Source: Helicoverpa zea (taxonomy: Eukaryota > Arthropoda > Insecta > Lepidoptera > Noctuidae). From it: 64,000 bases of DNA. The stretch's first letter is position 1, and each line of letters begins with the position of its first letter. The translations under genes and the position numbers were made by a program. Under the pieces are notes generated by a model. That model made no database searches, had not been told where the DNA came from, and was given only the letters and a program-made list of their open reading frames with translations. Below, in pieces: positions 11,099 through 22,279 of this stretch. Location of the stretch: the NCBI RefSeq assembly GCF_022581195.2, contig NC_061456.1, forward strand, positions 7,132,501 to 7,196,500, in the 5' to 3' direction.

Positions 11099-12256
11099 TC
11101 TAGTGTCTAATGTTAAAATTCTATCTCTAGTAAGCAAATAAATAAATATAGGATAATGAAATCTGCAGTAATCTATTACAGTGTCGCAATCGTAGATAGG
11201 TGTAGATTCTTTTTACCTGGGTGCGTCAGAAAGAAGGTACATTACCTTTTCCTTTTCAAGTGTGTATTGTATGTATGAGTTTGTTTCTTTGGTATTTTTT
11301 CTCTGTTTATTAACGCTCTGCATTTGTCGAGGAAACTTTTTCATAATGCGGTGATGAACATCCATTTAGTAGAGGTATAGTCGCGGAGCTTATCCTAAGT
11401 TAAATAAAGTAAGTTAAATATGTAGGAATTATTACCCCCTTTTTATTTAGTACCTATATACCTGTAACCTTTCTTTGATTTGGGACGTTATTAAAATGTG
11501 TGAGGAATATTTTTAATACTCAAATATTTACCATACTATAAAATTACCCACCCACATATTGCTCATCTAAAATATTATTTATCAACCATTAAACAATAAA
11601 CATTGCCATCTTATCTTAATCTCATGACACCATTGGTAATAAAGTTAGCTATTGACCCTCAAATAAATGCATTTGCATCCTTAACAAGAATAAAAATAAA
11701 ATATCAAACTGCAGTGGTTTGCGAAAGGTTAGGATGATATTTTCTAAGAATAAGTGATTCAGTTATACCAAACAGGACAACGCCTTTGACCTTCAGAAAA
11801 ATGCAACACTTAAACAAAATTAGCACATTCCATTAAAAACGAGTTTGGACTCAAATGTTACAGATACATATGATTAACGCCAATCAAAACTAGATTATTC
11901 TAAATAAATATTCGATGACGAACTTAGAAGATGAGCAAACAATACAAAAGTGTGAATAATATATAATAAAAAATTATATTATAAATATTTATGAGCTTGT
12001 TGTTTGATCTTTGGGCAGAATTTAGGTACCTCTATTGCTGCTTTATGAGATAGTTATCGACTTTGAGACAACTTTATACATTGAGACAGAAAATAAACTT
12101 TGATGAAAAAATAATTTGTGGTTGATTGCATGAAACCAAAACAGTTAATTGTATTGTGGATATTGGAGGCCTTGCTTTAACAGGGCTGAAGAATATCCAT
12201 CAACTATTCTACGAGCAGAAGCATCAGCTACTGCCTAGGGCCTAGGCCTAGGCCTA

Positions 12257-12289
12257 GTAAACATTGCCTAGGCCCTAGGCAATGTTTAC
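12257..12289. repeat. 15 bp palindrome in a CCTAGG-rich patch
   Basis: GTAAACATTGCCTAG and its exact inverse are separated by three bases. The 5' side (about 12234-12256) is a run of GGCCTA/CCTAGG units. A short TTAGG-like run follows near 12320-12344. Confidence 0.8.
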
Positions 12290-13335
12290 TTTAGCCTGGG
12301 ATGGGTGGTATCTGAATAGTTGGGTTAGGTTGGGTTAGGTTAGGAAGTGTATTTCAACCAGGTCGGAGAGAGATAAAGAGAGTCTTCATATTCAATGATT
12401 ACGTCTATTTGGCATGGTATACATGCCATCGATGGGTACCCTAAAATTACTCGAATTTAATCGAATGACCCAAGCATTGAGTCGTTGGATGCGCAATATT
12501 TCGGCGGGATGTAGGTACTCTGTATGTCTTCAAGTTGTTGTTGTATAATTATTTTTGTATTAATTTTGACAAACCTCACAAGTCTTACGTAAAATATAAA
12601 TAAAAATATAAAAAAGAAAGTAAAATTAAATTGAATATTTTCAAAACATTGAAAGCTTATGCATTAAGTGGTGAGAAACCTGTTTCTTCTCCGTACAGGG
12701 TGACTTCGTGGCGATCCACCATGTACTCTTCAAAGACGGAACTTCAGGTACCTGAGGCAGAAACCATATATTTAAAGCTTAATGAAATGGACTTTCGATA
12801 TTTAGACTTAAGCACTAAAATTAGATACATAACTTCTATCAAGAGAGCAAGAAACTTTATAGTGACCATCTATTAAATAGTTCTTATATTGTAATTAATA
12901 CAAAAACTACACAAAATATTAAGAAAGCTAGGTAAATAATGTTTTATTTTAAAGTAACATGTAGTTACTGCTGCCATAGGATTCACCTTGCATTTTCTCT
13001 ATATTGGCAGTTTTTGGTAACATCAAGTTCCATGCCAAATGAAGGTAACAAGCCTTAACAAATGCCCTCATTCTTTATGATAATTGGGGTCTCGCTTGTT
13101 TTAGTATGGAGTAACCTGCTGTTGTCAAGTTTCCGCCAGAAGTATTTGTACAGTGGGCGGTTTGTTCTTTGAGTGATCTAAGTATTCTAGTTTTGGGTGC
13201 GGTCACTTGTAATATATCACATGGAGGCCCAAATAAGCGATAGTGAACGACGCCTTCACAACTCGAATTTACATTTTTGCAATTTAAGCGGAGGTATTGT
13301 TGTAATAAATACTCCATTTTCGAATTTCGCGGTCG

Positions 13336-13343
13336 TATATAAA
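13336..13343 (+). promoter_or_regulatory. TATA box of gene 2
   Basis: TATATAAA lies 60 bp before the start codon at 13396, so transcription should start near 13367 with a leader of about 30 nt. This is the usual spacing for cuticular protein genes. Confidence 0.65.
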
Positions 13344-13395
13344 GAATCGATGGGCGTTTTCGCGTTATTCCATTGGAAAGAAGCTAGGAGAAACA

Positions 13396-14953
13396 ATGAA
13401 AACGATCACTGTGAGTAGGAAAAGCATTTCTAATTTCCATAATTTCAAAATAACTGAAATCGAAGTTAAATTCCAGCGAAAGCCGTGGAATATTACTACT
13501 TTGCCTAGATCGACACTATGCAAATAGTTGTTAAATATTTATACTTTTATTAATTTTATTATAACCAACAATAAATATTTAATTCACAAAAAAAAAAATA
13601 TAACTCTAACACTATAACTACATGAAAATTAGGAAAACTTAACTTTGACGAATGCTTAAAACGTGCACTGGTGCCCAGTTGCACACAATTATGATTAGGT
13701 CGTTTATTTGTAATGACTCACTAGAAATCACATATTTTGAGATCATAAATCTATATAGCTATTGTGAAGTTGAAGCATTTGCAATTAATATCAAGGTGTT
13801 AGGTAATATGTATATTTCAGCCTCGAACCCCTAACACTCATAACAGAGTTATATTTTTCGAAATCAATCAGTATGTAATTGCATAGAAAATATTAAATTC
13901 GTTATTTTTTTTTTTCTTTTAAAACACAAATAGTCCCTTTAACTTAAAACACAACAATTTCCTTAAGTAATGTAGCTTTTTTAAAAAAAATACAATATTC
14001 CACATAATTATCTAGGCATAGAAAGTGTATTTAATAGATTTCATATGAATATGTATCTATAAACCTAAAGCAATATTTTTTACAATTGTTTTTTATAGTT
14101 TAAATCTTTGCCTATTGCTATGGTCTATGAGATGTAAGCGTAGTCCCTAGTAAATGGAAAAAAATAACCTGTTTCATATTTATTTTACCGTTTCTAAGAA
14201 GACCTTCTTCTTCTTCTTAGCGTTTATCCCGTCTTGTGACGGGGTCCGCTTTCCGTATCTTCTTCTTCCACTTCGCTCTATTCTGGACATCTTCCTCTTC
14301 GAGTTCACAGCTTATCATATCTTTCTTTACGACACTCAACCACCGCAGTTTTGGCCTGCCTCTGCGCCTTTGACCGGGTATCGAGATTGAGTGTCGCATT
14401 TTCTAAGAAGACCATTAGTAGAATTACAAAACTTGTACATAATTTAAAAAAAAAGACTTCACACATCTTCTACAGAACTTCTATGGTCACTAAGCTCCTA
14501 ACATAAATGGAATAGTTTTATGCCTAGCGGTAACACATAGCGCTTTATCTATTAATCGTCTAGGAACTTATCAAACCACTTTTGAAAGGCAAAAAATCTG
14601 TATCCATATAACATTGACGTTAATAAATATTCTGAGTATATTTTAATTTTCGAATTTGTTTTTTTTGTTTAGTTTGTAGTCCTCGCCTTGGCAGCAGTCA
14701 GCCTATCCCAGGCTGATGACGACGGCCGGTACCACCCTGAGCTCTACGATGGTGCATACAAGAGCCTGGCATATAGGAATGGCAAATACGGTTCAATCTA
14801 CAACGCGTACAACCAGCCTTTGTATTATCAGGCGCTCAACCGGGAACTTCTGACGCCAGCGGTCAGCTATGGTGACAGGTGAGAGAAGTTATTATAATTA
14901 CTAGCTCATCCTGCGAACTTCGTGTCGTTTAAATCTTCCCTGGACCTCTACAA

Positions 14954-14985
<32 letters not shown>

Positions 14986-16850
14986 CAAATCAGTCCAGCC
15001 ATTCTCGAGTTTTATTCAGCCTAACGAACAGCAATTCTTTTTATATATAAGATGAGGTTTTGTGTATAAAAATGTAGTTACAAGTAACTGTAGATAAAAA
15101 AACTTATTGTAGTTAGTAGATTAATTAAGAAAGGAAATAATATTTTGAGGTTGCACTTTCGCAAAAAGCTGAAGGATCCTTGGTTTCAGAAAGCATTTCT
15201 ATTATATTGGCTAGTATTAATAATGATGGATGATAAATAATCCTACAGTGGAACACAATAAGTTTGAATAAATAATTCTATCTTCATTCATGCATGATTT
15301 TACATGCTAGATATTAGGTACATATAAGAGGATAAATATGGTAGTTAGTGGTAGTTAAGAAATGTACCCATGTACAAATCTTGATATCATCATTAAGTAC
15401 CAAAACAGGAATTTTATCAATAAGCTCACGATTTAAATGTCATGCAGGAAGCATCTACATTTGCATAGTTCAGTGGGATTAGATTTGAACTTACGGCCTT
15501 TAAAGGCCCATGTTCCAATACCTCGCCACTTGTATAGATGTCATTCTGTTGATAGATTAAATAAAACAGGAAAGGTTTCATAACAATTAAGAAATATTGT
15601 TACTTGAAATGAAAACATTTGAATCTTCTAATTTCTAATTTTAAAAGTAGGTACATGTTTAAGTTGCTTCAGAAAGTTTTATATTGTACCAGAGCTCGCA
15701 TTTAAAGCTCATACTGTTCAGCTAGCGTGCATAAATGTGCTAGCGGGGCATACATTTCAACTTATATGAGCACATACTTTTTTCTTTAGGTTTTAATCTA
15801 TGTTCATGTCTGTTAAGTTCAGCATTTTTTGAAAGACCGACAGCAGTACAATGAAGAAGTCTTTGTGTTACGTCTACATTATTATTCCGTAGTTGTACAG
15901 AAACTGTTGCTAAAACAAACTTACGTGCAAGTATAACAATACTTTTGATATATTCAAGAGGTAGTGTTACGATGATGAGTGGTTTTTGATATTATCTTCA
16001 TTTCTGTACATCCGCGTCGGTGCTCGCCTAACGTGACAGATGACATTATCACTGACAGTTCAAGGACGTGTTACGAATGTCTAATCAGGGCGTGGGTTTC
16101 TTCACGGTGCTTCACAAAATTAAGCTGATGATTAATTTTATTTATCCGATTAATCCAATTCTAGATTGATTTTGTTTTTTTTTTTACTTTAATTTAGTGA
16201 ATCTCTCAAAGCTTTGTTGGTAAAATTAAAACCTACCTCAGTAAAAGGTCACAGATCATCAGGCTTATTTATTATTTAGGTAATGTCCCATTGCAGGATA
16301 TAGGTCTCCTCTAATCCTGGCTTATCAGTGATATACTTAAAAAAAACCTAAATTGTTTAATTAAATTACGTTGATACATTTTGTTAATTAACGACATTGC
16401 TTTTATTTCCACAGTGTTGAACAAGCCACAGCGTTCCCGGCAGCAGTGACGTACCGCACACCAGTGGTTCCTGTTGTATCGACTTACAAGCCATTCGTGT
16501 ACTCCACGCCCAAGCCATTTGTGTACTCCACACCCAAGCCATTTGTCGCGAGCACCAGATCCCCTGCAGCTGTCTACCAGAAGTCTGTGTCAGACGCCGC
16601 TGCCACTGTCCTCAGGGAAGACAGGACCTTCGACGAGAACAACTACCACTTCGCTTACGAAACTAACAATGGAATTGCTGCTGAAGAGTCTGGAATTGTT
16701 GACGCTTCAGTCAACGGAGTCGGTGGTGGAACCAAGGTTAGGGGATTCTACGAATACATAGGCGATGATGGTCTTAAATACAGAGTCGACTACGTCGCCG
16801 ACGAGAACGGTTTCAGAGCAAGTGGGGCTCATCTGCCCAAAGCTCTCTAA
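13396..16850 (+). CDS. RR-1 cuticular protein, LCP-30-like (gene 2)
   Basis: Exons 13396-13410, 14673-14878 and 16415-16850 give 218 residues. The first intron is phase 0 after MKTIT, within a signal peptide (FVVLALAAVSLSQA follows). The mature protein starts with DDDGRYHPELY, the tyrosine-rich DDG motif shared with gene 1 and known from larval cuticle protein LCP-30. Then come three copies of a KPFV(Y/A)ST motif (residues about 92-115) and a C-terminal Rebers-Riddiford RR-1 domain (FAYETNNGIAAEESG; YVADENGFRASGAHLP; residues about 150-215). RR-1 domains bind chitin and are typical of soft larval cuticle. The RR domain is not interrupted by an intron, unlike in genes 3-7. Intron 1 holds an RTE fragment and intron 2 an old repeat. 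A possible poly(A) signal ATTAAA is at 16900. Confidence 0.88.
14205..14399 (-). mobile_element. 5'-truncated RTE-type LINE insertion in intron 1 of gene 2
   Basis: The minus strand encodes the end of an RTE/BovB-type reverse transcriptase (RGRPKLRWLSVVKKDM, then NRAKWKKKIRKADP) and finishes in a short GAA-repeat tail, typical of RTE elements. An exact 14 bp direct repeat TTTCTAAGAAGACC flanks it (14191-14204 and 14400-14413). Only 195 bp of the element remain, so it is dead on arrival. Confidence 0.85.
14900..15052 (-). repeat. Interspersed repeat, inverse of 34541-34690
   Basis: Read on the minus strand it contains ACTCGAGAATGGCTGGACTG, CCAGGGAAG and ends GCAGGATGAGCTAGT. This is the layout of the better preserved plus-strand copy at 34541-34690. 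A run of about 26 A interrupts it. It lies at the start of intron 2 of gene 2. Confidence 0.65.
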
Positions 16851-18697
16851 ACCTAATTAGTCAAAATCACAATCGATGTAAGATATTTCGAAACCACAAA
16901 TTAAAAAATGTAAACGAAGATTGTTGTTTTATTACTCCCAATAACTGAGGTATTTTTAGTTTAATGTTCTTACCTGAGATTTTACGGGCCTGTAGGTGGA
17001 GCCATATCCTTTGCCTTACAAGGCAAAACTCGTCTCAGTTTATTGAGTAAACTTGATGTAACGTATTATTGAAATGGAATTACACATCTCTTTTCAAGGT
17101 ATTGGTAGATTTTCATACGTAAAAACTCGATTAATGGGCCAATTGTTTGGGACTTAGTCATTTGATGCAAAAAAAGAAAATTAATAAATTATCTCTGAAT
17201 ATTTGACTTTTGACAGTAATGTTATAAATATTTCTCCAACATTCTTATTGTCTGAGTCATATATCGATGTTGTCCGGTCGAATTACTTACAAGTATTTTT
17301 GGGTTGGACTTCAATATAGTTTAAATTTTGTAATTAAAATCATTTTAGTGTGTTTTGCTGGTATATAGCAAAATAGCCATAGTTATCAGAACTGCTATTC
17401 AGCTTATCCGGTCAAAAACAGTTTCATTTTGTTCGTGTGACTGACTACACAGAATAAAGTAGGAGATAAGTCGAAGACATGACGATATTGACAGAAAATA
17501 GGTCAGGTTCTAAATATTAAAAAGTCACTAGCAGAAAATGAAGAGTTCAAGGTTTACTATAAATATTTTTGAAATAATACCTATAGTTTTCGAAAAAACT
17601 GCAAATTGATACTTAGAGCGTACGAGGCTAGAGTCTCGTTATTTTTTATTGTACTGACTGGTATAAATCACGATAACGATGACTAAACAGCGTTAGTTTA
17701 TCGATTAAGATTTTGTAAGCTTACAAGTTAAAGTTCAACATACGAACCCGTCAGTTTTTGTACGATCTGTTTTTAAGCTTAGGGTACAAAAAAATAAAAC
17801 AAATTATTAGGTACACTCCATCATTTCTAGGAACCTATTCCCGAGACAATGACTAGAGAAGTTGATTGATTAATTGTATGTTTGTCTGTTCGTAAAAACA
17901 GAATGTGGTACTTATTTCTTTCTTAATAATGTTTGTATTATTTTGGTTCAACGGTGACACGGTTTCATCAAGATAAGTAATATTTTTGAGCAAATAACTC
18001 ACTTTGAACTCAAAACTATTAGTGGCTTAAGCCAATACCAATCTTTGAATCAACGTGTTTTTTGTTAACAAATGCATTATATACGTTCAGATATAATTTA
18101 TGCAATTTTATACAAAAGCAGAGTTTAAAAATACATTACACGCGAATGCGTCGTGATCTGAATATGAATGAACTTAATTTTGGGTTCAATTCCCGGGGCC
18201 CAGCGAAATTGCTCTAGAAATTGGTAGGGAGTGACAAAGTATCAAGTCGGCTGGCTGTCTGTCGTCTTATGCTGTCGTCGGCTATATTGATAGCAGAGTT
18301 GTATTTGAGAAAAAACAGATATGGAGCTTACAAGTGCTTGTAAGGGCTCCAGAGGCTTCCGTCCATTTTTGGTTGAAGCGCAAGGGAGTGTCAGACTTTT
18401 ACAGGCTAAGCCCCGACCTATGTTCCTTCTGGAGCCATTTAGACGAACTACAATTAAAATAAGAGTAAAAAAGAGTGAACTTTGTTCAACATTATCTATT
18501 TTATGAGGAATAATAATTTTCGCCTAATTATACACTCGCTCCGAATTTGACATTTTGGTACATTTGCCATTCAATTCCACCCGATCAATTCTTTTAATAG
18601 ACAACTAAATGTTGCATATTGTAGTAATTAATTATTCTATATGCAAACATTATCACAATATCAATGCCATCTTGCGAAAATATGTGGTTTGGATTGG
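16851..18697. other. Intergenic between genes 2 and 3
   Basis: AT-rich spacer without recognisable coding sequence or transposon. The only open frame of any length (18321-18506) has no supporting motif or splice context. Confidence 0.6.
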
Positions 18698-18734
18698 TAT
18701 AAAAGTGAAAAGAGTCTCATCAATAGACATCAGT
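18698..18734 (+). promoter_or_regulatory. TATA box and TCAGT initiator of gene 3
   Basis: TATAAAAG at 18698-18705 is followed by the arthropod initiator TCAGT at 18730-18734, the expected 32 bp apart. The leader to the start codon at 18787 would be about 56 nt. Confidence 0.75.
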
Positions 18735-18786
18735 TACCAAACAGATCTTCACATCATCTTTTATCCATCCAAAAAAAATATTAAAA

Positions 18787-19734
18787 ATGAAATTCTTCGT
18801 AAGTTTTATGAATATTGTTTTGGTTTAATTGTGCGAGTGTTATTAAGTGAAAGGTTATCTAAAAAACTATATTTTATGTCTTAAGGTTGCTTTCGTCGCC
18901 GTCTTGGCCGTCGCTGCCGCCCAATACAGGCCCCAGGCTCAACCTGGCAGGCCCATTGCAGTGGCCAGCCGTGTGAACAACAACGACGCTGCTGCCAACG
19001 TCCTCCGTTACGACAGCGACTCCGCTCCTGATGGTAGCTTCAACTACGCGTATGTACTCATCATCAAAAGGATATTGAAGACCATTTTTTGCTAATAGAA
19101 CATTATTAAATGAGCATTTTGTTTTTCCAGTCTTGAGATCGACAACGGCATCGCCGCCCAGGCCCAGGGTACTCCCCGTGACTTCGGTGGAAACCCCCCT
19201 CTAGTGCCAGTCGTCTCCCAGGGATCTTTCTCATGGATCTCTCCCGAGGGCCAGCCCATCAGCATCACCTACACCGCTGACGAGAACGGTTACCAAGCTT
19301 CTGTAAGTTGATGAATCATTGCAATTAATGAAGTACAAAGATCAGACACTAAAATTACTAAAATAATCTATTAAATGTCAAAGATGTACATCAATTAGTG
19401 TGTATAATAAAATAGGATATGAGCTTTTAATTAAGCCAAAATACCGAATGTCAGAGCTTCCGAAATTGGCAAAAAAAAACTAATGAAGTGGCGCTGTTCT
19501 CACATAATAATTTGTCAAATCATTATGTTTAAGATAATATGGGAAACAGGAAACAGACCACTTGATAAACATTGTGACATCCTTATTAAAAGGGATTTAC
19601 TTTTTAAATGTCGCTCAGGATACTAATACTTTTTCTTGTGATATTTACAGGGTGATGCCATCCCCACTCCCCCCGCCATCCCTGAGGCCATCGCCAGGTC
19701 TCTGGCTTACCTCCAGAAGGTCCAGAAGAAGTAA
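18787..19734 (+). CDS. RR-1 cuticular protein (gene 3)
   Basis: Exons 18787-18798, 18886-19049, 19131-19302 and 19651-19734 join to 143 residues. Exon 1 encodes only MKFF. The signal peptide is completed by VAFVAVLAVAAA in exon 2. The RR-1 domain spans residues about 45-120: DGSFNYALEIDNGIAAQ, then GSFSWISPEGQPISITY and ADENGYQASGDAIPTPP. The C-terminus PEAIARSLAYLQKVQKK is the usual helix after RR-1. An unusual GTPRDFGGNPPLVPVV insert sits within the domain and is shared with gene 4, so the two are tandem paralogs. The chitin-binding aromatic positions are kept, although the usual YxYET before the domain is YALEI here. Codon use is GC-rich at third positions, as expected of abundantly translated cuticle proteins. 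Confidence 0.92.
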
Positions 19735-20398
19735 ATGCTTATTTAATCTAGATATGCCAATTTACGCCAACCTTTAGACTTTACGATTCACCTTAACTTT
19801 TGTAAATAGTTGCTATTTGTACATAAATGTTATTTATATTTGACTACCTACCGAGAGGTAACTTGATACCTAAACTGCTTCAAGCAGGATATGTCTGAAT
19901 GGACATAAATTGTTATTTATGCAAAAAGCAAAAAAAGAAGTATTGAAAATTATTTCCGTGATTATATTAATTTGAACTAATTTGATGTCTTGTTATTCTA
20001 TCTTCAACACACCTATTAACTACTCCAGTTTGTATTAAAATTGATTTCTGAAGAGAATCACCTTTTATTGAATGACGTACAACGGCAATAAAATCTCAAT
20101 AACAGTAATCTAATTCATCTAAATGGATGAATTGCATAATATTATAATTAAATTAGAATACGAGATAAAGATGCAATGCACTCTCAGTATCCATCTAATA
20201 TCTAAACGTAATTTACGATTGAAGAAAAAATACTGTTTTCGATAATACTATTCTTAAAGTTGGTCGCTTACTTGGAGTATGGTAACATTTAGATTTTGAG
20301 CACTGCATTACAGTGTAATATAATTGTTTCACAATTACCGCTGATGAGCCTGGTATAATCTGTAGATTAAATGGCTTGTAAAAAATAAATACAAAAAA

Positions 20399-20681
20399 CC
20401 GGCCAAGTGCGAGTCGGACTCGCGCACTAAGGTTTCCGTACCATTACTTATAAAACGGACAAGAAAATCACGTTTATTGTATCGGAGCCCCGCAAAATAT
20501 TTACTTAAATCTAGTTTTCAGTATTTGTTGTTATAGCGGCAACAAAAATATATAATCTGTGAAAATTTCAGCTCTAACTATTACGGTTCATGAGATACAG
20601 CTTGGTTGCAGACGGACGGACGCACGGACAGAGGAGCGAAAACAATAGGGTCCCGTTTTACCCTTTGGGTACGGAACCCTA
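20399..20681 (+). repeat. Common lepidopteran non-autonomous repeat
   Basis: It begins CCGGCCAAGTGCGAGTCGG and ends GGGTACGGAACCCTAAAAAA, with GACGGACGGACGCACGGACA inside. I recognise this from many moth and butterfly genomes, where it is abundant. The class is uncertain to me. It has no coding capacity. Confidence 0.7.
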
Positions 20682-20800
20682 AAAAAAACAATATAGCGCG
20701 CAAAAAAACAATATAGTTCCTTAATTCAAGTTTCGCTCTGTTACACTCGGTGCTTTTCTGTATGTAAGCTCGCTCGACTCTGAAAGCCCTTTCTTTTTTA

Positions 20801-21183
20801 TTAAGCTATTGCATAGCTTCTATCGCAGGCCTTGAGCGCGGGGACCAAATCCAGAAATTCCGTAACGAAAAAACCTCACGCTCCCCACTCCGACGGGCAC
20901 GGAGGTGTGGCTTGAAGACCGTGCATCGTCTAACGTCGTGTCAGTTCGGCAGTCTTCGACACGGCGCTGTGTGTCGTGCGATTAGACGTATTGTACGACT
21001 TTACGGAACTCGCCAGAATCGAGACGAGCTGCTCCGAAATCGGACGAATACATAATCAGCTGTTTGTGAGAAAGTATATAGGTGTATAAGTATTTTTTTA
21101 TTTTGATTTTGATCAATGATATTATGATTCATAATTAATAATTATAATTGCATAAGTTGATACAGAATGCTATGCAATAGCTT
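20801..21183. repeat. Unclassified repeat with inverted ends
   Basis: AAGCTATTGCATAGC near 20801 recurs inverted as GCTATGCAATAGCTT near 21168-21183. Between them lies a GC-richer, non-coding sequence. It is probably a transposon remnant, but the boundaries and class are uncertain. Confidence 0.4.
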
Positions 21184-21308
21184 TACCGCGGCAGTCCCCG
21201 AGTGCCACACGTATTTTTTTATTTTAAAGATAAAGTAAGTTGTTTTGGATAGAAGAATATGTGTAAATGTCTGTCGTCTCGGATGTCGAAGCGGCTGGTG
21301 CATCTTTA

Positions 21309-21788
21309 GAGCCTGTCCAGATAAAGCGTTTTACGCGCGAGCCCACACGCGCGTATCAATTTCTATTGCGTCCAGATACTACGTTTTACGCGCGTAAAAT
21401 GCATTATTGGACAGAAAAAAAATCTACTATTTCTTCCCAGTTCCTACGCTTAATGGTTCTATTCGAATAATCTGATGATTCCATATCCCATATAGCTACC
21501 CTTTTCTCAATTTCGGCAATAAGAAGTTCCGTGTCTACGTTTTCACGCTCCATTTTTAACCGAATACGCGCGTAGTACTGGACGCTGCAATGGCGCCGAA
21601 GTATCTCGACTCGCGCGGCGCACGCGCGTAATACGAGCGAGTCGAGAGTTCCTGCAAGCGGTTTACGCGCGTGTGAGGTAACGCGCGAGAGCATCTGGAC
21701 GGAATGTATGTAGCTCTAGTAACTCGAGAACGCGCGAGTGCCTACGCGCAAGGGACACGCGCGTAAATCGCGCTTTCTGGACAGGCTC
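21309..21788. mobile_element. Harbinger-like deletion-derivative transposon
   Basis: A 480 bp element with imperfect inverted ends (GAGCCTGTCCAGA followed by AAAGCG and TTTACGCGCG on both sides), flanked by TTA on each side (21306-21308 and 21789-21791). A 3 bp TTA/TAA duplication is typical of PIF/Harbinger elements. The interior keeps part of a MADF-like gene on the minus strand, which supports that class because Harbingers carry a Myb/SANT/MADF-type accessory protein. Confidence 0.65.
21404..21553 (-). pseudogene. MADF-like domain fragment inside the MITE
   Basis: Starting at an ATG at 21553, the minus strand reads a short peptide containing DTELLIAEIEKRVAIWD, NRTIKRRNWEEI and VDFF. This matches the first half of a MADF (Myb/SANT-like) DNA-binding domain as found in transposon accessory proteins. 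It then runs into element-terminal sequence and stops, so the rest of the gene is deleted. The open frame extends upstream of 21553, but that part is GC-rich terminal sequence. Confidence 0.6.
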
Positions 21789-22013
21789 TTAAACTATGGT
21801 CAATTGGCGGAGAACTGAGAAATAGTAGTGATACGTTATGAATGCAAGCGAGCCGATATCTTAGGTACTATCTAAGAAAGGAAATTTCTAGGAAATATCA
21901 ACCTTATACATTTCAAAATTAGATTTAGTTTCGTATCAAAAGAAACGGGATTTATGTCTTTCCTGAAAATTGACATAAATATATACTTATCTCTGTCTTA
22001 TTTATAAATCTTT

Positions 22014-22212
22014 CCCTTTCATTTCGTGCGTGATGTCACTGGCGTGTCTTTTGTTTCATTCATAATTTTTTGACTCTTTCTAACATATTATATTCTATCC
22101 CTTTCATTTCGTGCGTGACGTCAATGACGTGTCTTTTGTTTTATTTTTAAAAATTGTTTACTCTTTCTTACATATCATCTGTCCCTTTCATTTCGTGCGT
22201 GACGTCATTGGC
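22014..22212 (+). repeat. Three tandem ~84 bp repeats with CRE motifs
   Basis: CCCTTTCATTTCGTGCGTGA begins units at 22014, 22099 and 22183 (spacing 85 and 84). Each is followed at once by TGATGTCA or TGACGTCA (22031, 22116, 22200). TGACGTCA is the palindromic CRE bound by CREB/ATF-type bZIP proteins. The spacers between the conserved blocks are diverged. There is no coding potential. Confidence 0.8.
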
Positions 22213-22231
22213 GTGTGTTTAAACGTGTGTT

Positions 22232-22279
22232 TAAACAAATGTTCGTATTAAAACAAATTTTAATACGAACATTTGTTTA
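22232..22279. repeat. Perfect 22 bp hairpin with 4-base loop
   Basis: Arms 22232-22253 and 22258-22279 are exact inverse copies (TAAACAAATGTTCGTATTAA at the outer end) around CAAA. It follows directly after the CRE-bearing tandem repeats. Confidence 0.9.

Larger units (their letters stand above)
9241..13335. other. Intergenic, no firm gene
   Basis: This stretch holds two decayed SINE tails (10441-10693), a hairpin (11046-11098), a CCTAGG palindrome with an adjacent TTAGG run (12247-12345) and one orphan open frame near 12631-12876. That frame gives 81 residues and sits behind a plausible acceptor (CCGTACAG), but I found no matching upstream exon or known motif. Confidence 0.55.
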
